A DNA stretch of 64,000 bases from Gp1-AA145 sp963757135 (GTDB lineage Bacteria; Acidobacteriota; Terriglobia; Terriglobales; Acidobacteriaceae). The position numbers were made by a program, and so were the translations under genes. Of this stretch, positions 42,882-51,802 are shown piece by piece. Position 1 is the stretch's first letter; each line of letters begins with the position of its first letter. The notes beneath the pieces are model-generated. The model had not been told where the DNA came from. It ran no database searches and saw only the letters and a program-made list of their open reading frames with translations. The stretch is from assembly GCA_963757135.1 (NCBI GenBank), contig CAVWQE010000004.1:868001-932000 (forward strand), given 5' to 3'.

Positions 42882-43631
42882 ATGAGTACTGCGACAAAGA
42901 ATGTCTCCGCAGCCATGCCATTCGAGGACCCCCTCCAGGCATGCATTCCCGGAATACGTGACGGCCAAATGGCGGCCGTCTATTACGGCCAGCGATTGTG
43001 TGGTGATATTTATGATTTTGTACGTGTTAACCCGCATCGGGTAGTGTTTGGTTTCTTTGATGTAGCTGGAAATCTGGAGAAAAATCGCCCCATCGCGGTC
43101 CCTTTGCAAAAGCGGTTCCGGGCCGAGGCCTGCGAGCTGCTGCTCGCCGATGACAGCAACGAACTGGAAGGCTTGGTGCAGTTGTGGATCGCTTTGAATG
43201 CAGCAATCATGCGCGCTGCCGCGGGGGTGCACGCTTGCCCCGCTTTCCTGGGCTGTTATGACGAAGAGCTCCACACGCTCGCCTACGTTAACTCAGGTCA
43301 CACGCCGGGTCTGGTAAAGGATGCGGAAAACATCCGCGAGTTGGGTGCGACGGCCTTGCCGCTCGGCCTGTTTTCACATTCCGTGCCCGATTCCTCGCTG
43401 ATCGCGCTCGGGCCGGGGCAGACATTGCTACTGGTTTCGAAAGGCATCGTCGAAGCCAGGCACCGCAACGACGAATACGGCCTGGACCGGGTCAAAGAAT
43501 ATCTTCAGGAAGTGGCTTTCGACTCCGCCCACGAAACTTGCGTGGGATTGCTGGCACGCGTCCGCCAGTTCATGGGCACAGCTCCCACCCACAATGATGT
43601 GACCGCATTATCGCTCGTCCGCTCACGCTGA
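42882..43631 (+). CDS. SpoIIE/RsbU-type PP2C phosphatase domain protein
   Basis: A 249-residue stand-alone phosphatase domain. Motifs in order: LCGDIYDFVRVNPHRVVFGF (metal-binding GDxYD), FFDVAGNLEKNRP, LAYVNSGHTPGLV, ATALPLGLFS, and a C-terminal HNDVTALSLVRS. Two normally conserved positions deviate: the GHG after FFDVAG is replaced by NLE, and the DD before VT is ND. It may still be active or may be a degenerate sensor. It is probably part of a partner-switching pathway, but no anti-sigma kinase or antagonist is adjacent. Confidence 0.75.
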   Translation: MSTATKNVSAAMPFEDPLQACIPGIRDGQMAAVYYGQRLCGDIYDFVRVNPHRVVFGFFDVAGNLEKNRPIAVPLQKRFRAEACELLLADDSNELEGLVQLWIALNAAIMRAAAGVHACPAFLGCYDEELHTLAYVNSGHTPGLVKDAENIRELGATALPLGLFSHSVPDSSLIALGPGQTLLLVSKGIVEARHRNDEYGLDRVKEYLQEVAFDSAHETCVGLLARVRQFMGTAPTHNDVTALSLVRSR

Positions 43632-43698
43632 ATTGTGGCAGGCCCCCGACGCCGGGTTTACAATCTACTGAGATTCCAAGCCTCAGGTTCTTACCTTT

Positions 43699-44778
43699 AT
43701 GTACAAGCCGTTGGTCTTTTCTCTTGGTGTATGCGCCGTTCTGGTTCCGGCCGGATTGTTTGCCGACTCTGTCGTGGAGGAGATTGTTGCGCGCGTAAAT
43801 AACCAGATCATCACTCGATCGGAATACCAGCACGAACAGCAGCAACTCAAGGACGATTGCCAGCACCAGGACCCGCCGCGGCCGGGGCAGGACTGCCAGC
43901 AAGTCGAGAAAGACGCGCTGCGCGGCCTGATCGATCGCGAACTTCTGCTGGATAAAGGCAAAGAACTGGAAATCAGTGCCGACACCGAAGTGATTAAGCG
44001 GCTGGATGAGATGCGCAAGCAGATGAAGCTGAGCAGTCTCGATGACCTGGAGAAGGCAGCCGCCGCACAGGGCATCTCGTTTGAGGACTACAAGCAGAAC
44101 ATGCGCACAGAGATCATCACCCAGCAGGTAATTCAGCGCGAAGTCGGCTCGCACATGAACGTGGGCAATGACGAGATAAAGAAGTTTTACGACGACCACA
44201 AAGCGGAGTTGTCTCGGCCTGAAGCGGTGAAGCTCAGCGAGATCTTGCTGTCAACCGACCAGGCCGGGGATGACCAGGAGAAACTGGCGGCAGTCAAAAC
44301 CAAAGCCGAAGACCTGGTGAAGCAGCTTCGTGCCGGCGCCAGCTTCGAAGATCTCGCGAAAAAAGAGTCCCAGGATCCTTCCGGTGCGCAAGGCGGGGAC
44401 TTGGGAGTATTTGAGCGAGGCAAGCTGGCAAAGCAACTCGAGGACCTGACATTCGGCATGAAGAAGGGCGATGTTTCGGACGCGATCCGCACCAAGCAGG
44501 GCTATGTGATCCTGAAGGTCACCGAACACCAGACCGCGGGAATCCCGCCGCTCAGTGAAATCGAGCCTCGCGTCCAGGAAGCCATTTATATGCAGAAGTT
44601 GCAGCCCGCATTGCGCGAATATCTCAAGAAACTTCGCGAAGACTCTTACGTCAAGGTGTACCCGGGCTATGTTGATACCGGGGCTAGTCCGAATGAGAGC
44701 CTGCCTGTGGAAACCACCGCGGCCAAAGAAACCAATTCCAAAGTTCTAAAAAAGAAGAAAAAGCTGGGCGTATTTTAG
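43699..44778 (+). CDS. SurA-like periplasmic peptidyl-prolyl isomerase
   Basis: A 359-residue exported chaperone for outer-membrane proteins. Signal peptide MYKPLVFSLGVCAVLVPAGL; SurA N-terminal helices (IVARVNNQIITRSEYQHEQQ, then LRGLIDRELLLDKG); one parvulin domain at residues 175-285 (EAVKLSEILLSTDQ, SFEDLAKKESQDPSGAQGGD, LGVFERGKLA, GYVILKVTEH). A basic KKKKKLG tail ends it. It precedes YhaM by 66 bases in the same direction. Confidence 0.88.
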   Translation: MYKPLVFSLGVCAVLVPAGLFADSVVEEIVARVNNQIITRSEYQHEQQQLKDDCQHQDPPRPGQDCQQVEKDALRGLIDRELLLDKGKELEISADTEVIKRLDEMRKQMKLSSLDDLEKAAAAQGISFEDYKQNMRTEIITQQVIQREVGSHMNVGNDEIKKFYDDHKAELSRPEAVKLSEILLSTDQAGDDQEKLAAVKTKAEDLVKQLRAGASFEDLAKKESQDPSGAQGGDLGVFERGKLAKQLEDLTFGMKKGDVSDAIRTKQGYVILKVTEHQTAGIPPLSEIEPRVQEAIYMQKLQPALREYLKKLREDSYVKVYPGYVDTGASPNESLPVETTAAKETNSKVLKKKKKLGVF

Positions 44779-44843
44779 GGTAAGCTGGCGGAACCAAGGG
44801 TGTCCCTGGCGCTTCAGGGCATCCTTCTGCCGAATGGACCACG

Positions 44844-45935
44844 ATGAAGGATTTTTTTCTTTCCGACTGCCCGCGCTTTGAGAACAAGATCATCGTCTCA
44901 AGCTTCGTGGTCGTCACCAAGCAGGTAAAGCCCAAGAAGTCCGGCGAGCCTTACCTGGCGCTCACTTTAGGCGACCGCTGCGGACAGATCGAAGCCAAAA
45001 TGTGGGACAACGTCGAGGATGCGCTCGACGCATTTGACCAGGATGATTTTCTTAAAATTAAAGGGTTGCTGAACAAGTACAAGAACCGCTATCAGATCAC
45101 CATTCACAAGCTGCGCAAGCTGGGCGATGTCGAAGTAGATTTCGCCGACTATCTTCCCAAGACGACAAAAGACATTGACGAACTCTGGCGCATATTGACC
45201 GAGTACGTCGGTTCATTCCAGGATCGGAATTTGCAGTCGCTGGTGCAGTCTTTCATGGCTGATCCAGAAATTGCTGCCGCGTATCGGAACGCGCCTGCGG
45301 CGAAGACTCTGCACCATGCGTATATTGGCGGCTTGTTGGACCACGTCGTATCGCTTTTTCGCTCCTGCGATCTCGTGTCCAGAAACTACCCGCAGATCAA
45401 TCGCGACCTGCTTCTTACCGGCGCGTTCCTGCACGACATCGGAAAAATTCACGAGCTCACGTATTCGCGCTCATTTTCATACACCAGCCGAGGGCAACTG
45501 CTCGGGCACATGATCATCGAACTGGAAATGTTGCAGGCAAAAATCGCGAACATTCCCGGCTTTCCCGACGAGATGAAAACGCTGCTGGAGCATTTGATCA
45601 TCAGCCATCACGGGCAGTATGAGTTCGGCTCGCCCAAGCTTCCAATGTTTCCGGAAGCGCTGATGCTGCACTACATGGACGACCTTGATTCAAAGATGGA
45701 AAGCATGCGGGCGCATTTTGAGCGCGAAATCGGGAACGATTCCAGTTGGACGACCTACAATGCGTCACTGGGACGCACGCTGCTGAATACGGCAAAGTTT
45801 CTCAAGAAGGAAGATGCGGCTGCGGCAGGGGAGGCGTCTGCTGAAACCGCGGAGGCGCCGGCAGCCCCAGGCGAAAACGCCGAGGCTTCCATCGAAATTG
45901 AGGTCGCGGTGCCATTGGCTGAAGAAAAAATCTGA
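44844..45935 (+). CDS. 3'-5' exoribonuclease YhaM-like (OB fold plus HD domain)
   Basis: A 363-residue protein. N-terminal OB-fold (SSFVVVTKQVKPKKSGEPYL, IEAKMWDNVEDAL) followed by an HD-domain with HHAYIGGLLDHVVSLFRSCD, AFLHDIGKIHELTY, HLIISHHGQYEFGSPKLP and EALMLHYMDDLDSKM. All metal-binding His/Asp positions are visible. YhaM degrades RNA or single-stranded DNA from the 3' end. A C-terminal Ala/Glu-rich tail (about 40 residues) is additional. Confidence 0.87.
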   Translation: MKDFFLSDCPRFENKIIVSSFVVVTKQVKPKKSGEPYLALTLGDRCGQIEAKMWDNVEDALDAFDQDDFLKIKGLLNKYKNRYQITIHKLRKLGDVEVDFADYLPKTTKDIDELWRILTEYVGSFQDRNLQSLVQSFMADPEIAAAYRNAPAAKTLHHAYIGGLLDHVVSLFRSCDLVSRNYPQINRDLLLTGAFLHDIGKIHELTYSRSFSYTSRGQLLGHMIIELEMLQAKIANIPGFPDEMKTLLEHLIISHHGQYEFGSPKLPMFPEALMLHYMDDLDSKMESMRAHFEREIGNDSSWTTYNASLGRTLLNTAKFLKKEDAAAAGEASAETAEAPAAPGENAEASIEIEVAVPLAEEKI

Positions 45936-46026
45936 CCCCTTGTTCAATTGAGTTACCTGTACTTTTGTGAGTTGCTCTTTTTCGCCTGAGTTCCTGATAA
46001 TCATCCTTCCGTCCTGGAGGACGCCC

Positions 46027-46731
46027 ATGAGATTGCGCATATCCGGTTTGTTCTTGAGCATGCTCTTGACGTTCGGGACTGCCTGCACGAAGCCAAGCTC
46101 GCAACCGACCGATAACTCTACCCAATCGACGGACAATGGCGCCGCGCCTGGGGGGAACTCCGCGGCCTCGAATGGGAGCTCCGGTGCAGCGACACAGGCT
46201 GCACAACCGCCGGCTCCCGTGATCATCACTGTGCCGGCTGGAAAGGTGATCACTGTCCAGCTCGCCGACCCGGTCGGATCGAAGATCAGTCAGGCGGGAC
46301 AGAGTTTTGGCGGCACATTGGCTAAGCCGGTTGAGGTTGGCGGCGAAGTTGCCATTCCGGCAGGCGCCAGAGTTGAAGGCGAAGTTGTGGACGCCAAGCC
46401 GCTCGGACGTTTCGCGGGTGGCGCGCTTTTGCAACTGAAGCTTGACTCAATCACCGTGGACGGGAATGCGATGCCGTTGCAGACCGCGACCTTCACTCAA
46501 ACTTTAAAAGGCAAGGGCAAGCGCACGGCCGTAATGGCTGGCGGTGGCGCGGGGTTGGGCGCGTTAATTGGCGGGCTTGCTGGCGGCGGCAAAGGGGCAG
46601 CGATTGGAGCAGCTGCTGGCGGGGGCGCCGGAACAGCCGGGACGGCTTTCACCGGAAACAAAGAAATCGTATTGCCGGCCGAGTCGGCAGTGCCGTTCAC
46701 GTTGAAGGCACCCTTAAAAATCAGACGCTAG
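46027..46731 (+). CDS. Lipoprotein with glycine-zipper segment
   Basis: About 234 residues, starting at the ATG preceded by TGGAGG. Signal sequence with likely lipobox FGTAC (Cys at 19). A Ser/Asn/Gly linker follows, then a beta-rich domain (VITVPAGKVITVQLADPVGS, VAIPAGARVEGEVVDAKPLG) and a glycine-zipper stretch around residue 175 (MAGGGAGLGALIGGLAGGGK), which may insert in membrane. The function is unknown. The -3 lipobox residue Gly is unusual. A terminator follows. Confidence 0.78.
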   Translation: MRLRISGLFLSMLLTFGTACTKPSSQPTDNSTQSTDNGAAPGGNSAASNGSSGAATQAAQPPAPVIITVPAGKVITVQLADPVGSKISQAGQSFGGTLAKPVEVGGEVAIPAGARVEGEVVDAKPLGRFAGGALLQLKLDSITVDGNAMPLQTATFTQTLKGKGKRTAVMAGGGAGLGALIGGLAGGGKGAAIGAAAGGGAGTAGTAFTGNKEIVLPAESAVPFTLKAPLKIRR

Positions 46732-46760
46732 TTCTTGCAGACAGCAGATCTCACAAGCCG

Positions 46761-46782
46761 GCCAGACGCGCCTGGCTTTTTT
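46761..46782 (+). terminator. Rho-independent terminator
   Basis: GCCAG, ACGCGC loop, CTGGC, followed by six T at 46777-46782. It ends the glycine-zipper lipoprotein transcript. Confidence 0.75.
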
Positions 46783-46908
46783 ATTTCAGCCTGGAGTTTG
46801 CTGAAAGCTCGCACCGCGGCGGGATTTCCGGACGTGAGTTAACAAAGTTATTACCGTTGGTTTGCGTAACACTCTTCCCTACCTGCTATATGTTTTGCAG
46901 GGGACAAG

Positions 46909-47607
46909 ATGCTCGACTTCTCTCAATTCCGCGTAATCACATTTGATTGCTACGGCACCCTCATTGACTGGGAAAGTGGAATTCTGGGTGCGCTCCATCC
47001 CATTCTCGCGAGGCACGCCGTGCAACTCGACGATTCCGAGATCTTGCGCCTTTACGGTGAATTCGAGCTCGAAACAGAAGCCCGCGAATATCTTCCCTAT
47101 CGCGACGTCCTGCTCGAAGTGGTGCGAGGGTTCGGAAAACAATTGGGATTTCAGCCAACGGCGACCGAGCAGGAAACGTTACGGGACTCACTCGCGAACT
47201 GGGAGCCGTTCCCGGATAGCGTTGCGGCGTTGCGTGCACTGAAGTCGAAGCTGCAGGTAGGAATTATTTCCAACATCGACGACGCGATGTTCGCGACCAG
47301 CAAGCCCAAGCTCGGCATAGATTTTGATTACGTCACTACCGCGGGCCAGGCACGGGCGTACAAACCGTCCCTGAAGATTTTTGACTTGGCTGAACAGAAA
47401 TTGGGTGTCAATCGCAGCGAGTGGCTGCATGCCGGACAGAGCGTTTATCACGATGTTATTCCGGCGAAGTCTTTGGGCCTTGCGACGGTGTGGGTCAACC
47501 GTCCATCGCGGCGCCCCGGCGTTGGCGCCGTCAGGCAGGCCGCGGCACAGCCGGATGTGGAAGTTCATAGCGTGGCGGAGCTGGCAGACTTAGTGCTAAA
47601 ACTTTGA
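46909..47607 (+). CDS. HAD-family hydrolase, haloacid dehalogenase-like
   Basis: A 232-residue cytosolic phosphatase or dehalogenase of subfamily IA. The nucleophile motif is ITFDCYGTLIDWESG (Asp10), the second motif is VGIISNIDDAMFA, the Lys is in AYKPSLKIFDLAEQKLG and the acidic motif lies around WLHAGQSVYHDVIPAKSLG. FDxYGT rather than FDxDGT, with the Asp replaced by Tyr, is typical of L-2-haloacid dehalogenases, since the second Asp is not needed. Substrate unproven. Confidence 0.85.
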   Translation: MLDFSQFRVITFDCYGTLIDWESGILGALHPILARHAVQLDDSEILRLYGEFELETEAREYLPYRDVLLEVVRGFGKQLGFQPTATEQETLRDSLANWEPFPDSVAALRALKSKLQVGIISNIDDAMFATSKPKLGIDFDYVTTAGQARAYKPSLKIFDLAEQKLGVNRSEWLHAGQSVYHDVIPAKSLGLATVWVNRPSRRPGVGAVRQAAAQPDVEVHSVAELADLVLKL

Positions 47608-47675
47608 CTCCCAGACTGGTCTAACCTAGAATTTCCACAGGCATCTTCATTATTGCGCGCCCAACCGGAGGTTTT

Positions 47676-47846
47676 ATGGAACTGTTATCGCCGATGCACA
47701 TTCTGCTGATCGTGGGCATTGCTCTTTTGGTCTTCGGACCGAGCAAATTTGCAGCACTCGGCAAGGGACTGGGCGAAGGCATTCGGAACTTCAAGAGCTC
47801 GGTGAAAGAAAACCCTACTCCCGAAGATCCAGCAAAAAAAGCGTAG
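47676..47846 (+). CDS. tatA: Sec-independent translocase subunit TatA
   Basis: A 56-residue membrane protein: MELLSPMHILLIVGIALLVF (helix), FGPSKFAALGKGLGEGIRNF (hinge FGP and amphipathic helix) and an acidic/Lys tail. These are the marks of TatA/TatE. GGAGG lies seven bases before the ATG. TatC is not adjacent. TatA forms the pore for folded proteins in the inner membrane. Confidence 0.92.
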   Translation: MELLSPMHILLIVGIALLVFGPSKFAALGKGLGEGIRNFKSSVKENPTPEDPAKKA

Positions 47847-47904
47847 CGCTCACGTAGGAATAGGCACCCTGGCTGTTTTGGCAGCCGTTTCGATTCAGCG
47901 GGAA

Positions 47905-48474
47905 TCAAATCGCACCCCGCTCTTTCAACATCCTCAGCACTAACTCCACCGGCAGGCCCACCACGTTGTTGTAGTCGCCATTAACTCTCGTAATCCATCG
48001 CGACGCTCCGCCCTGAATCGCATAAGCCCCGGCTTTGTCCATGGGCTCGCCCGTTGAAACGTAGTTGCTAATTTCAGGTTCGGTCATCGCAGAAAATTCG
48101 ACGGTCGTCGTCTCCGAGCAAACATCTTCGCGGCCTTCGGCGATCAGGCAGACGCCGGTAGTCACGGCATGCGTGCGTCGGGACAGCAGGCGAAGCATGC
48201 TGGCGGCGTCTTCGGCATTCGCCGGTTTGCCCAGAATTTCATTTCCGACGGCGACAACCGTGTCCGCTGCAAGAATGATGCGGTCTGGAAGCGATATGCG
48301 AACCACACGCGCCTTCTCTCGCGCCATGCGTTCGGCAAAAGGAATCGGCGCTTCGCCGGCGTGCGGGACTTCCGGAATGTTTGCAGGCCAGACTTCGAAC
48401 ACGATTCCGGCGTTCTTGAGGAGTTCCTGCCGCCTCGGCGAAACGGAGGCTAGGATGATTGGGCGCGGCGGCAC
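47905..48474 (-). CDS. maf: Maf-like nucleotide pyrophosphatase
   Basis: A 189-residue house-cleaning enzyme that hydrolyses dTTP/UTP or modified nucleotides. Signature motifs: ILASVSPRRQELLKNAGI at the N-terminus, ERMAREKARVV, IILAADTVVAVGNEILGKP, and the C-terminal DKAGAYAIQGGASRWI. Its stop is adjacent to the panC gene upstream and both read on the minus strand, four bases apart. Confidence 0.92.
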   Translation of the reverse strand: MPPRPIILASVSPRRQELLKNAGIVFEVWPANIPEVPHAGEAPIPFAERMAREKARVVRISLPDRIILAADTVVAVGNEILGKPANAEDAASMLRLLSRRTHAVTTGVCLIAEGREDVCSETTTVEFSAMTEPEISNYVSTGEPMDKAGAYAIQGGASRWITRVNGDYNNVVGLPVELVLRMLKERGAI

Positions 48475-48478
48475 GGTA

Positions 48479-49324
48479 TCAGGGTTCCAGGACGATATTG
48501 TCGATCAGCCGTGTGTTGCCGACAAATGCGGCAACGGCAACGAGAGCTGGGTGAATAATCGTCTCAAGTGGAGTGAGTTCGTCGGGATCGATGATTTCGA
48601 AGTAGTCGAGACGAACGGCGGGTGATCCAACGAGTACCTTCTTTGCCGCTTCTATCAGCGCGGCTGGGTTTCGCTCGCCACCGTCGTATAGTTCTCGACC
48701 CCGCGTAAGCGCTCGAAATAAAACCAGTGCGTCTTTACGTTGCTCAGGAGTCAGGTACGCGTTGCGCGAACTCAGCGCCAGGCCGTCAGGTTCGCGAACA
48801 ATCGGGCAGACTTCGATTGCGACGGACATATTCAAGTCACGCACCATCCGGCGGATGACGGCCACTTGCGCGGCATCTTTCTGGCCGAAAAATGCGAGAT
48901 CGGGTTCAACGATATTGAACAGCTTCGCTACCACCGTGGCCACGCCGCGAAAGTGTCCGGGCCGGGACTTTCCGCAGAGTCGCTCGCTCAGTCCTTCGAC
49001 CGTTACCCAGGTGACGCTCTGCTGCGGGTACATCTCTTCGACGGACGGCACGAATACTACGTCCACGCCCTCGCGTTCGAGCAGTGCGAGATCGCGATCG
49101 AGGTCGCGCGGGTAGCGAGCGAAATCTTCGTTCGGGCCGAACTGAATGGGATTGACGAAGATCGACGCCGCGACAACGTCCGACTTCGATTTCGCTGCCC
49201 GAATTAGCGACAGATGTCCTTCATGCAGAGCGCCCATGGTGGGGACAAGGCCGAGACGCGAGCGGCTGGCACGAGCGGCGCGCGAAAGGGCGCGCATTTC
49301 CTTAACAGTGTGGACAGCTTTCAT
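48479..49324 (-). CDS. panC: Pantothenate synthetase
   Basis: A 281-residue cytosolic ATP-dependent enzyme that joins pantoate and beta-alanine in the CoA pathway. Motifs: LGLVPTMGALHEGHLSLIRA (HIGH-like), FVNPIQFGPNEDFARYPRDL, KSRPGHFRGVATVVAKLFNI, FFGQKDAAQVAVIRRM and REPDGLALSSRNAYL (KMSKS-like). The ATG at 49324 gives the family N-terminus; the longer frame to 49366 is not needed. Cotranscribed with maf. Confidence 0.95.
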   Translation of the reverse strand: MKAVHTVKEMRALSRAARASRSRLGLVPTMGALHEGHLSLIRAAKSKSDVVAASIFVNPIQFGPNEDFARYPRDLDRDLALLEREGVDVVFVPSVEEMYPQQSVTWVTVEGLSERLCGKSRPGHFRGVATVVAKLFNIVEPDLAFFGQKDAAQVAVIRRMVRDLNMSVAIEVCPIVREPDGLALSSRNAYLTPEQRKDALVLFRALTRGRELYDGGERNPAALIEAAKKVLVGSPAVRLDYFEIIDPDELTPLETIIHPALVAVAAFVGNTRLIDNIVLEP

Positions 49325-49468
49325 GTCGGAATGCTTAGGATGAGGTAAGTGTTGGGGCAGAGTCAAACCAGGTGCCGAGTCTCCTCGTCACGCTTCGCGT
49401 GACCCGACACGCCGAGGGCGGCTGTCCCCACGAGGGTGCCAAAGCCGGGTACTGTTACAGTTTGAAAT

Positions 49469-49630
49469 TTAAATATCGGGACTAAAGACCGCACGTAGCA
49501 GGAAATGCCAAAAGCCATAGCGGGCAACACCGTAAATTGCGCAAAGGATTCCGAGAACCCAAACAATCCTTTGTGCCCACGTTGGTAGTCTATCGAAGGC
49601 TCTTGAGATCATTCCGACGATACACGCCAT
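49469..49630 (-). CDS. Putative small membrane protein
   Basis: A possible 53-residue product beginning MACIVGMISRAFDRLPTWAQ, with one helix (RIVWVLGILCAIYGVARYGF). The start is uncertain (alternatives 49612 and a TTG at 49723), and no strong ribosome site lies before any of them. A GTCACGC/GCGTGAC hairpin lies downstream at 49387-49403. Reported with low confidence because the frame fills an otherwise empty gap and is strongly hydrophobic. Confidence 0.35.
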   Translation of the reverse strand: MACIVGMISRAFDRLPTWAQRIVWVLGILCAIYGVARYGFWHFLLRAVFSPDI

Positions 49631-49817
49631 CCTTTCATTCAGCGAGTAATGATGCCATAGCCGAAGGCCGAGCGGTTGAGCCACTACCAAAGCCCGCCCT
49701 TCCTTGACACCCCCGCTCCGCAACTTTTATCCTAACTGTAGCTCCCAAGAGTACTTACGCCTCAGAATATGCTTCCGCGGCCTGCGCGGCGTCAGTGAGG
49801 TGCGCGGAGGTCCCAAA

Positions 49818-50369
49818 ATGCTCATTGAAATCAGAGAATTAGAAGTCCATGCGGTCGATTTTGACGAGCGAATTGCGCCCGGCGTCATCGATTTCGGCTC
49901 TGAGGTCAAGCAGAAGGATAAGCTGACCGCGGCGGGGCGGGCGCAACTGGTGCAGGAGCATCACGGTAAGCATCAATTAATCAATGACATACGGGTTATG
50001 GGCAATTTCGCGACCGAGGTTGAACTGCCCTGTGCCCGCTGCCTCGATCTGATAACACGCGATGTAGCCAACACTTTCGATTTGCTTTACCGTCCGCTGG
50101 GGGCTGACGCCGGCAAAGAGGAATTATCAGTAACCGCCGCCGAGGCTGAGGTCAGCTATTATCAGGGTGAAGGTGTGCTGCTCGAAGACGTTTTGCGGGA
50201 ACAGGTGCTGCTGGCACTGCCGCTGAAGGCCATTTGCCGCGACGATTGCAAGGGCTTGTGCCCGCATTGCGGTAAGAACCTTAATCTGGAACAATGCAAT
50301 TGCGCCGAGCCGTTTGACGACCCGCGCTGGTCGGCGTTGAAAGATATCAAAGAGAAGTTGGAACACTGA
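49818..50369 (+). CDS. DUF177 (YceD) family protein
   Basis: A 183-residue protein of the DUF177/YceD family, which is linked to 23S rRNA handling and is nearly always encoded before rpmF. Visible features: VELPCARCLDLITRDV with the conserved Cys pair, and a C-terminal zinc-ribbon-like CRDDCKGLCPHCGKNLN. ATG 49818 is preceded by CGGAGG; the open frame to 49704 is upstream noise. First gene of the DUF177-rpmF-plsX-fabD cluster. Confidence 0.9.
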   Translation: MLIEIRELEVHAVDFDERIAPGVIDFGSEVKQKDKLTAAGRAQLVQEHHGKHQLINDIRVMGNFATEVELPCARCLDLITRDVANTFDLLYRPLGADAGKEELSVTAAEAEVSYYQGEGVLLEDVLREQVLLALPLKAICRDDCKGLCPHCGKNLNLEQCNCAEPFDDPRWSALKDIKEKLEH

Positions 50370-50372
50370 ATT

Positions 50373-50456
50373 CAGCTGTTAGCCATTAGCTTTTAGCTCT
50401 TAGCAAAAAACCGAAGCAGAGTCAGCTAAAGGCTAAGAGCTAACAGCTAGAAGCTG
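50373..50456. repeat. Inverted repeat in the DUF177-rpmF gap
   Basis: The left arm CAGCTGTTAGCCATTAGCTT (50373) and the right arm ending AGCTAACAGCTAGAAGCTG (50456) pair imperfectly over about 30 bases. It belongs to the group of short hairpins scattered between genes in this window. Confidence 0.7.
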
Positions 50457-50476
50457 TCTCACGAAAGGATTTTTTC

Positions 50477-50662
50477 ATGCCTAATCCAAAACGGCGGCAC
50501 TCCCAGCGCCGCACCAGCACTCGACGCGCGCACGATGCGCTGACCACGCAATCGCTATCGGAATGTCCGAATTGCCACGAGCGCAAATTACCGCACCGTG
50601 TCTGTCCGAAATGCGGATACTACAAGGGCCGCGAAGTTCTGGAAGTGAAGGAAGCTACATAA
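50477..50662 (+). CDS. rpmF: 50S ribosomal protein L32
   Basis: A 61-residue basic ribosomal protein with the typical MPNPKRRHSQRRTSTRRAHD start and a four-Cys zinc ribbon (CPNCHERKLPHRVCPKCGYY). A clear AAGGA ribosome site precedes the ATG. It is followed by plsX after seven bases, the conserved order. Confidence 0.96.
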   Translation: MPNPKRRHSQRRTSTRRAHDALTTQSLSECPNCHERKLPHRVCPKCGYYKGREVLEVKEAT

Positions 50663-50669
50663 AAACTCC

Positions 50670-51695
50670 ATGCCTGGCGTCATAGTCCTGGACGCAATGG
50701 GTACAGACCGCGCCCCTAAGCCTGAGGTCGATGGCGCAATTCAGGCGGCGCGGCGCTTCGGTATTCCCGTAACCCTGGTCGGCCCGCAGGAAATTATTCA
50801 AGCCGAACTGGATCGGCATCCGTTCTCGCGATCGCTGCCGATTTCCGTCTGCCACGCCAGCGAAGTCATTTCCATGGACGACAAGGCGGTGCAGGCGGTC
50901 CGCGCCAAACGGGATTCGTCCATGCGCGTCGGTTTGCGGCTGGTGCGCAATGGACAGGCGGGGGCATTCATTTCCGCCGGGAATACCGGCGCAGCGATGA
51001 CAACTGCAAAGATGGTGCTCGGCGGATTGCCGGGAGTTGACCGGCCCGCGCTGGTCGCGATCATACCCACCGCAACCGGAACCGTTTCCACTCTGCTCGA
51101 CGTGGGCGCCAACGTGGATTGCAAAGCGCACAACCTCGAACAATTCGCGGTGATGGGCGAAATTTATTTTCGGAGCATGTTCGGAACCGCACGGCCGCGC
51201 GTGGGGCTGCTTTCCATCGGTGAAGAAGAAGGCAAAGGAAACGAAGTCACACGCGAGGCCTTCGACTTGCTCAAGCAATTGCCCATAAATTTCATCGGCA
51301 ACGTGGAGGGCCGCGACATCTACAGCGGCAAAGTGGATGTGATTGTGGCCGACGGTTTTGTCGGGAACGTCGCGCTGAAAACCTCCGAAGGCGTTGCCAA
51401 TCTGGTGCGGGCGATTTTGAAAGAGACGCTGGCGGCAACTATTACTCGGCAGGTTGGATATCTGCTGTCGCGTAGCGCATTCTCAGATTTCAAGAAACGC
51501 CTCGACCATACCGAGTATGGCGGTGCGCCACTGTTGGGGGTGAAGGGCGCATGCTTCGTCACGCACGGATCGTCGAACGCCAACGCGATCAAGAATGCTG
51601 TGCGCGTGGCCGCAGAGTTCGTCGAGCGGAAGATCAACGCCGACATCGAAAATCAGTTGGCGGCGATACGTCCCGCGGCGCAGTTGACGACGTAG
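50670..51695 (+). CDS. plsX: Phosphate acyltransferase PlsX
   Basis: A 341-residue peripheral membrane enzyme that makes acyl-phosphate from acyl-ACP for phospholipid synthesis. The start VIVLDAMGTDRAPKPEVDGA, then RDSSMRVGLRLVRNGQAGAF, ISAGNTGAAMTTAKMVLG, LSIGEEEGKGNEVTREAFDL and VIVADGFVGNVALKTSEGVA are all family features. In the DAMG-G-D-x-AP motif the second Gly is Thr (DAMGTDRAP). Upstream of fabD, with about 107 bases between. Confidence 0.95.
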   Translation: MPGVIVLDAMGTDRAPKPEVDGAIQAARRFGIPVTLVGPQEIIQAELDRHPFSRSLPISVCHASEVISMDDKAVQAVRAKRDSSMRVGLRLVRNGQAGAFISAGNTGAAMTTAKMVLGGLPGVDRPALVAIIPTATGTVSTLLDVGANVDCKAHNLEQFAVMGEIYFRSMFGTARPRVGLLSIGEEEGKGNEVTREAFDLLKQLPINFIGNVEGRDIYSGKVDVIVADGFVGNVALKTSEGVANLVRAILKETLAATITRQVGYLLSRSAFSDFKKRLDHTEYGGAPLLGVKGACFVTHGSSNANAIKNAVRVAAEFVERKINADIENQLAAIRPAAQLTT

Positions 51696-51722
51696 GCGCT
51701 CCGTGAATACTCAGCTCTTAGG

Positions 51723-51791
51723 CTTTGAAAGGGCTCGGCTTCAGCCGAGCCGCAACTCCGTAAAATGATGCCGCGGCTTTAGCCGCTGAGG
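51723..51791. repeat. Dispersed repeat, family R2 (copy before fabD)
   Basis: Begins CTTTGAAAGGGCTCGGCTTC and ends CGGCTTTAGCCGCTGAGG. It contains a perfect 9-bp hairpin (51732-51751). Its last four bases (GAGG) lie 11 bases before the fabD ATG and are the best ribosome-binding site available there. Confidence 0.75.
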
Positions 51792-51802
51792 TACCCACGC
51801 AA

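Noticed and set aside
46497..46700. Antisense frame over the glycine-zipper region
   Set aside because: Ala/Pro-only translation of the Gly codons on the other strand.
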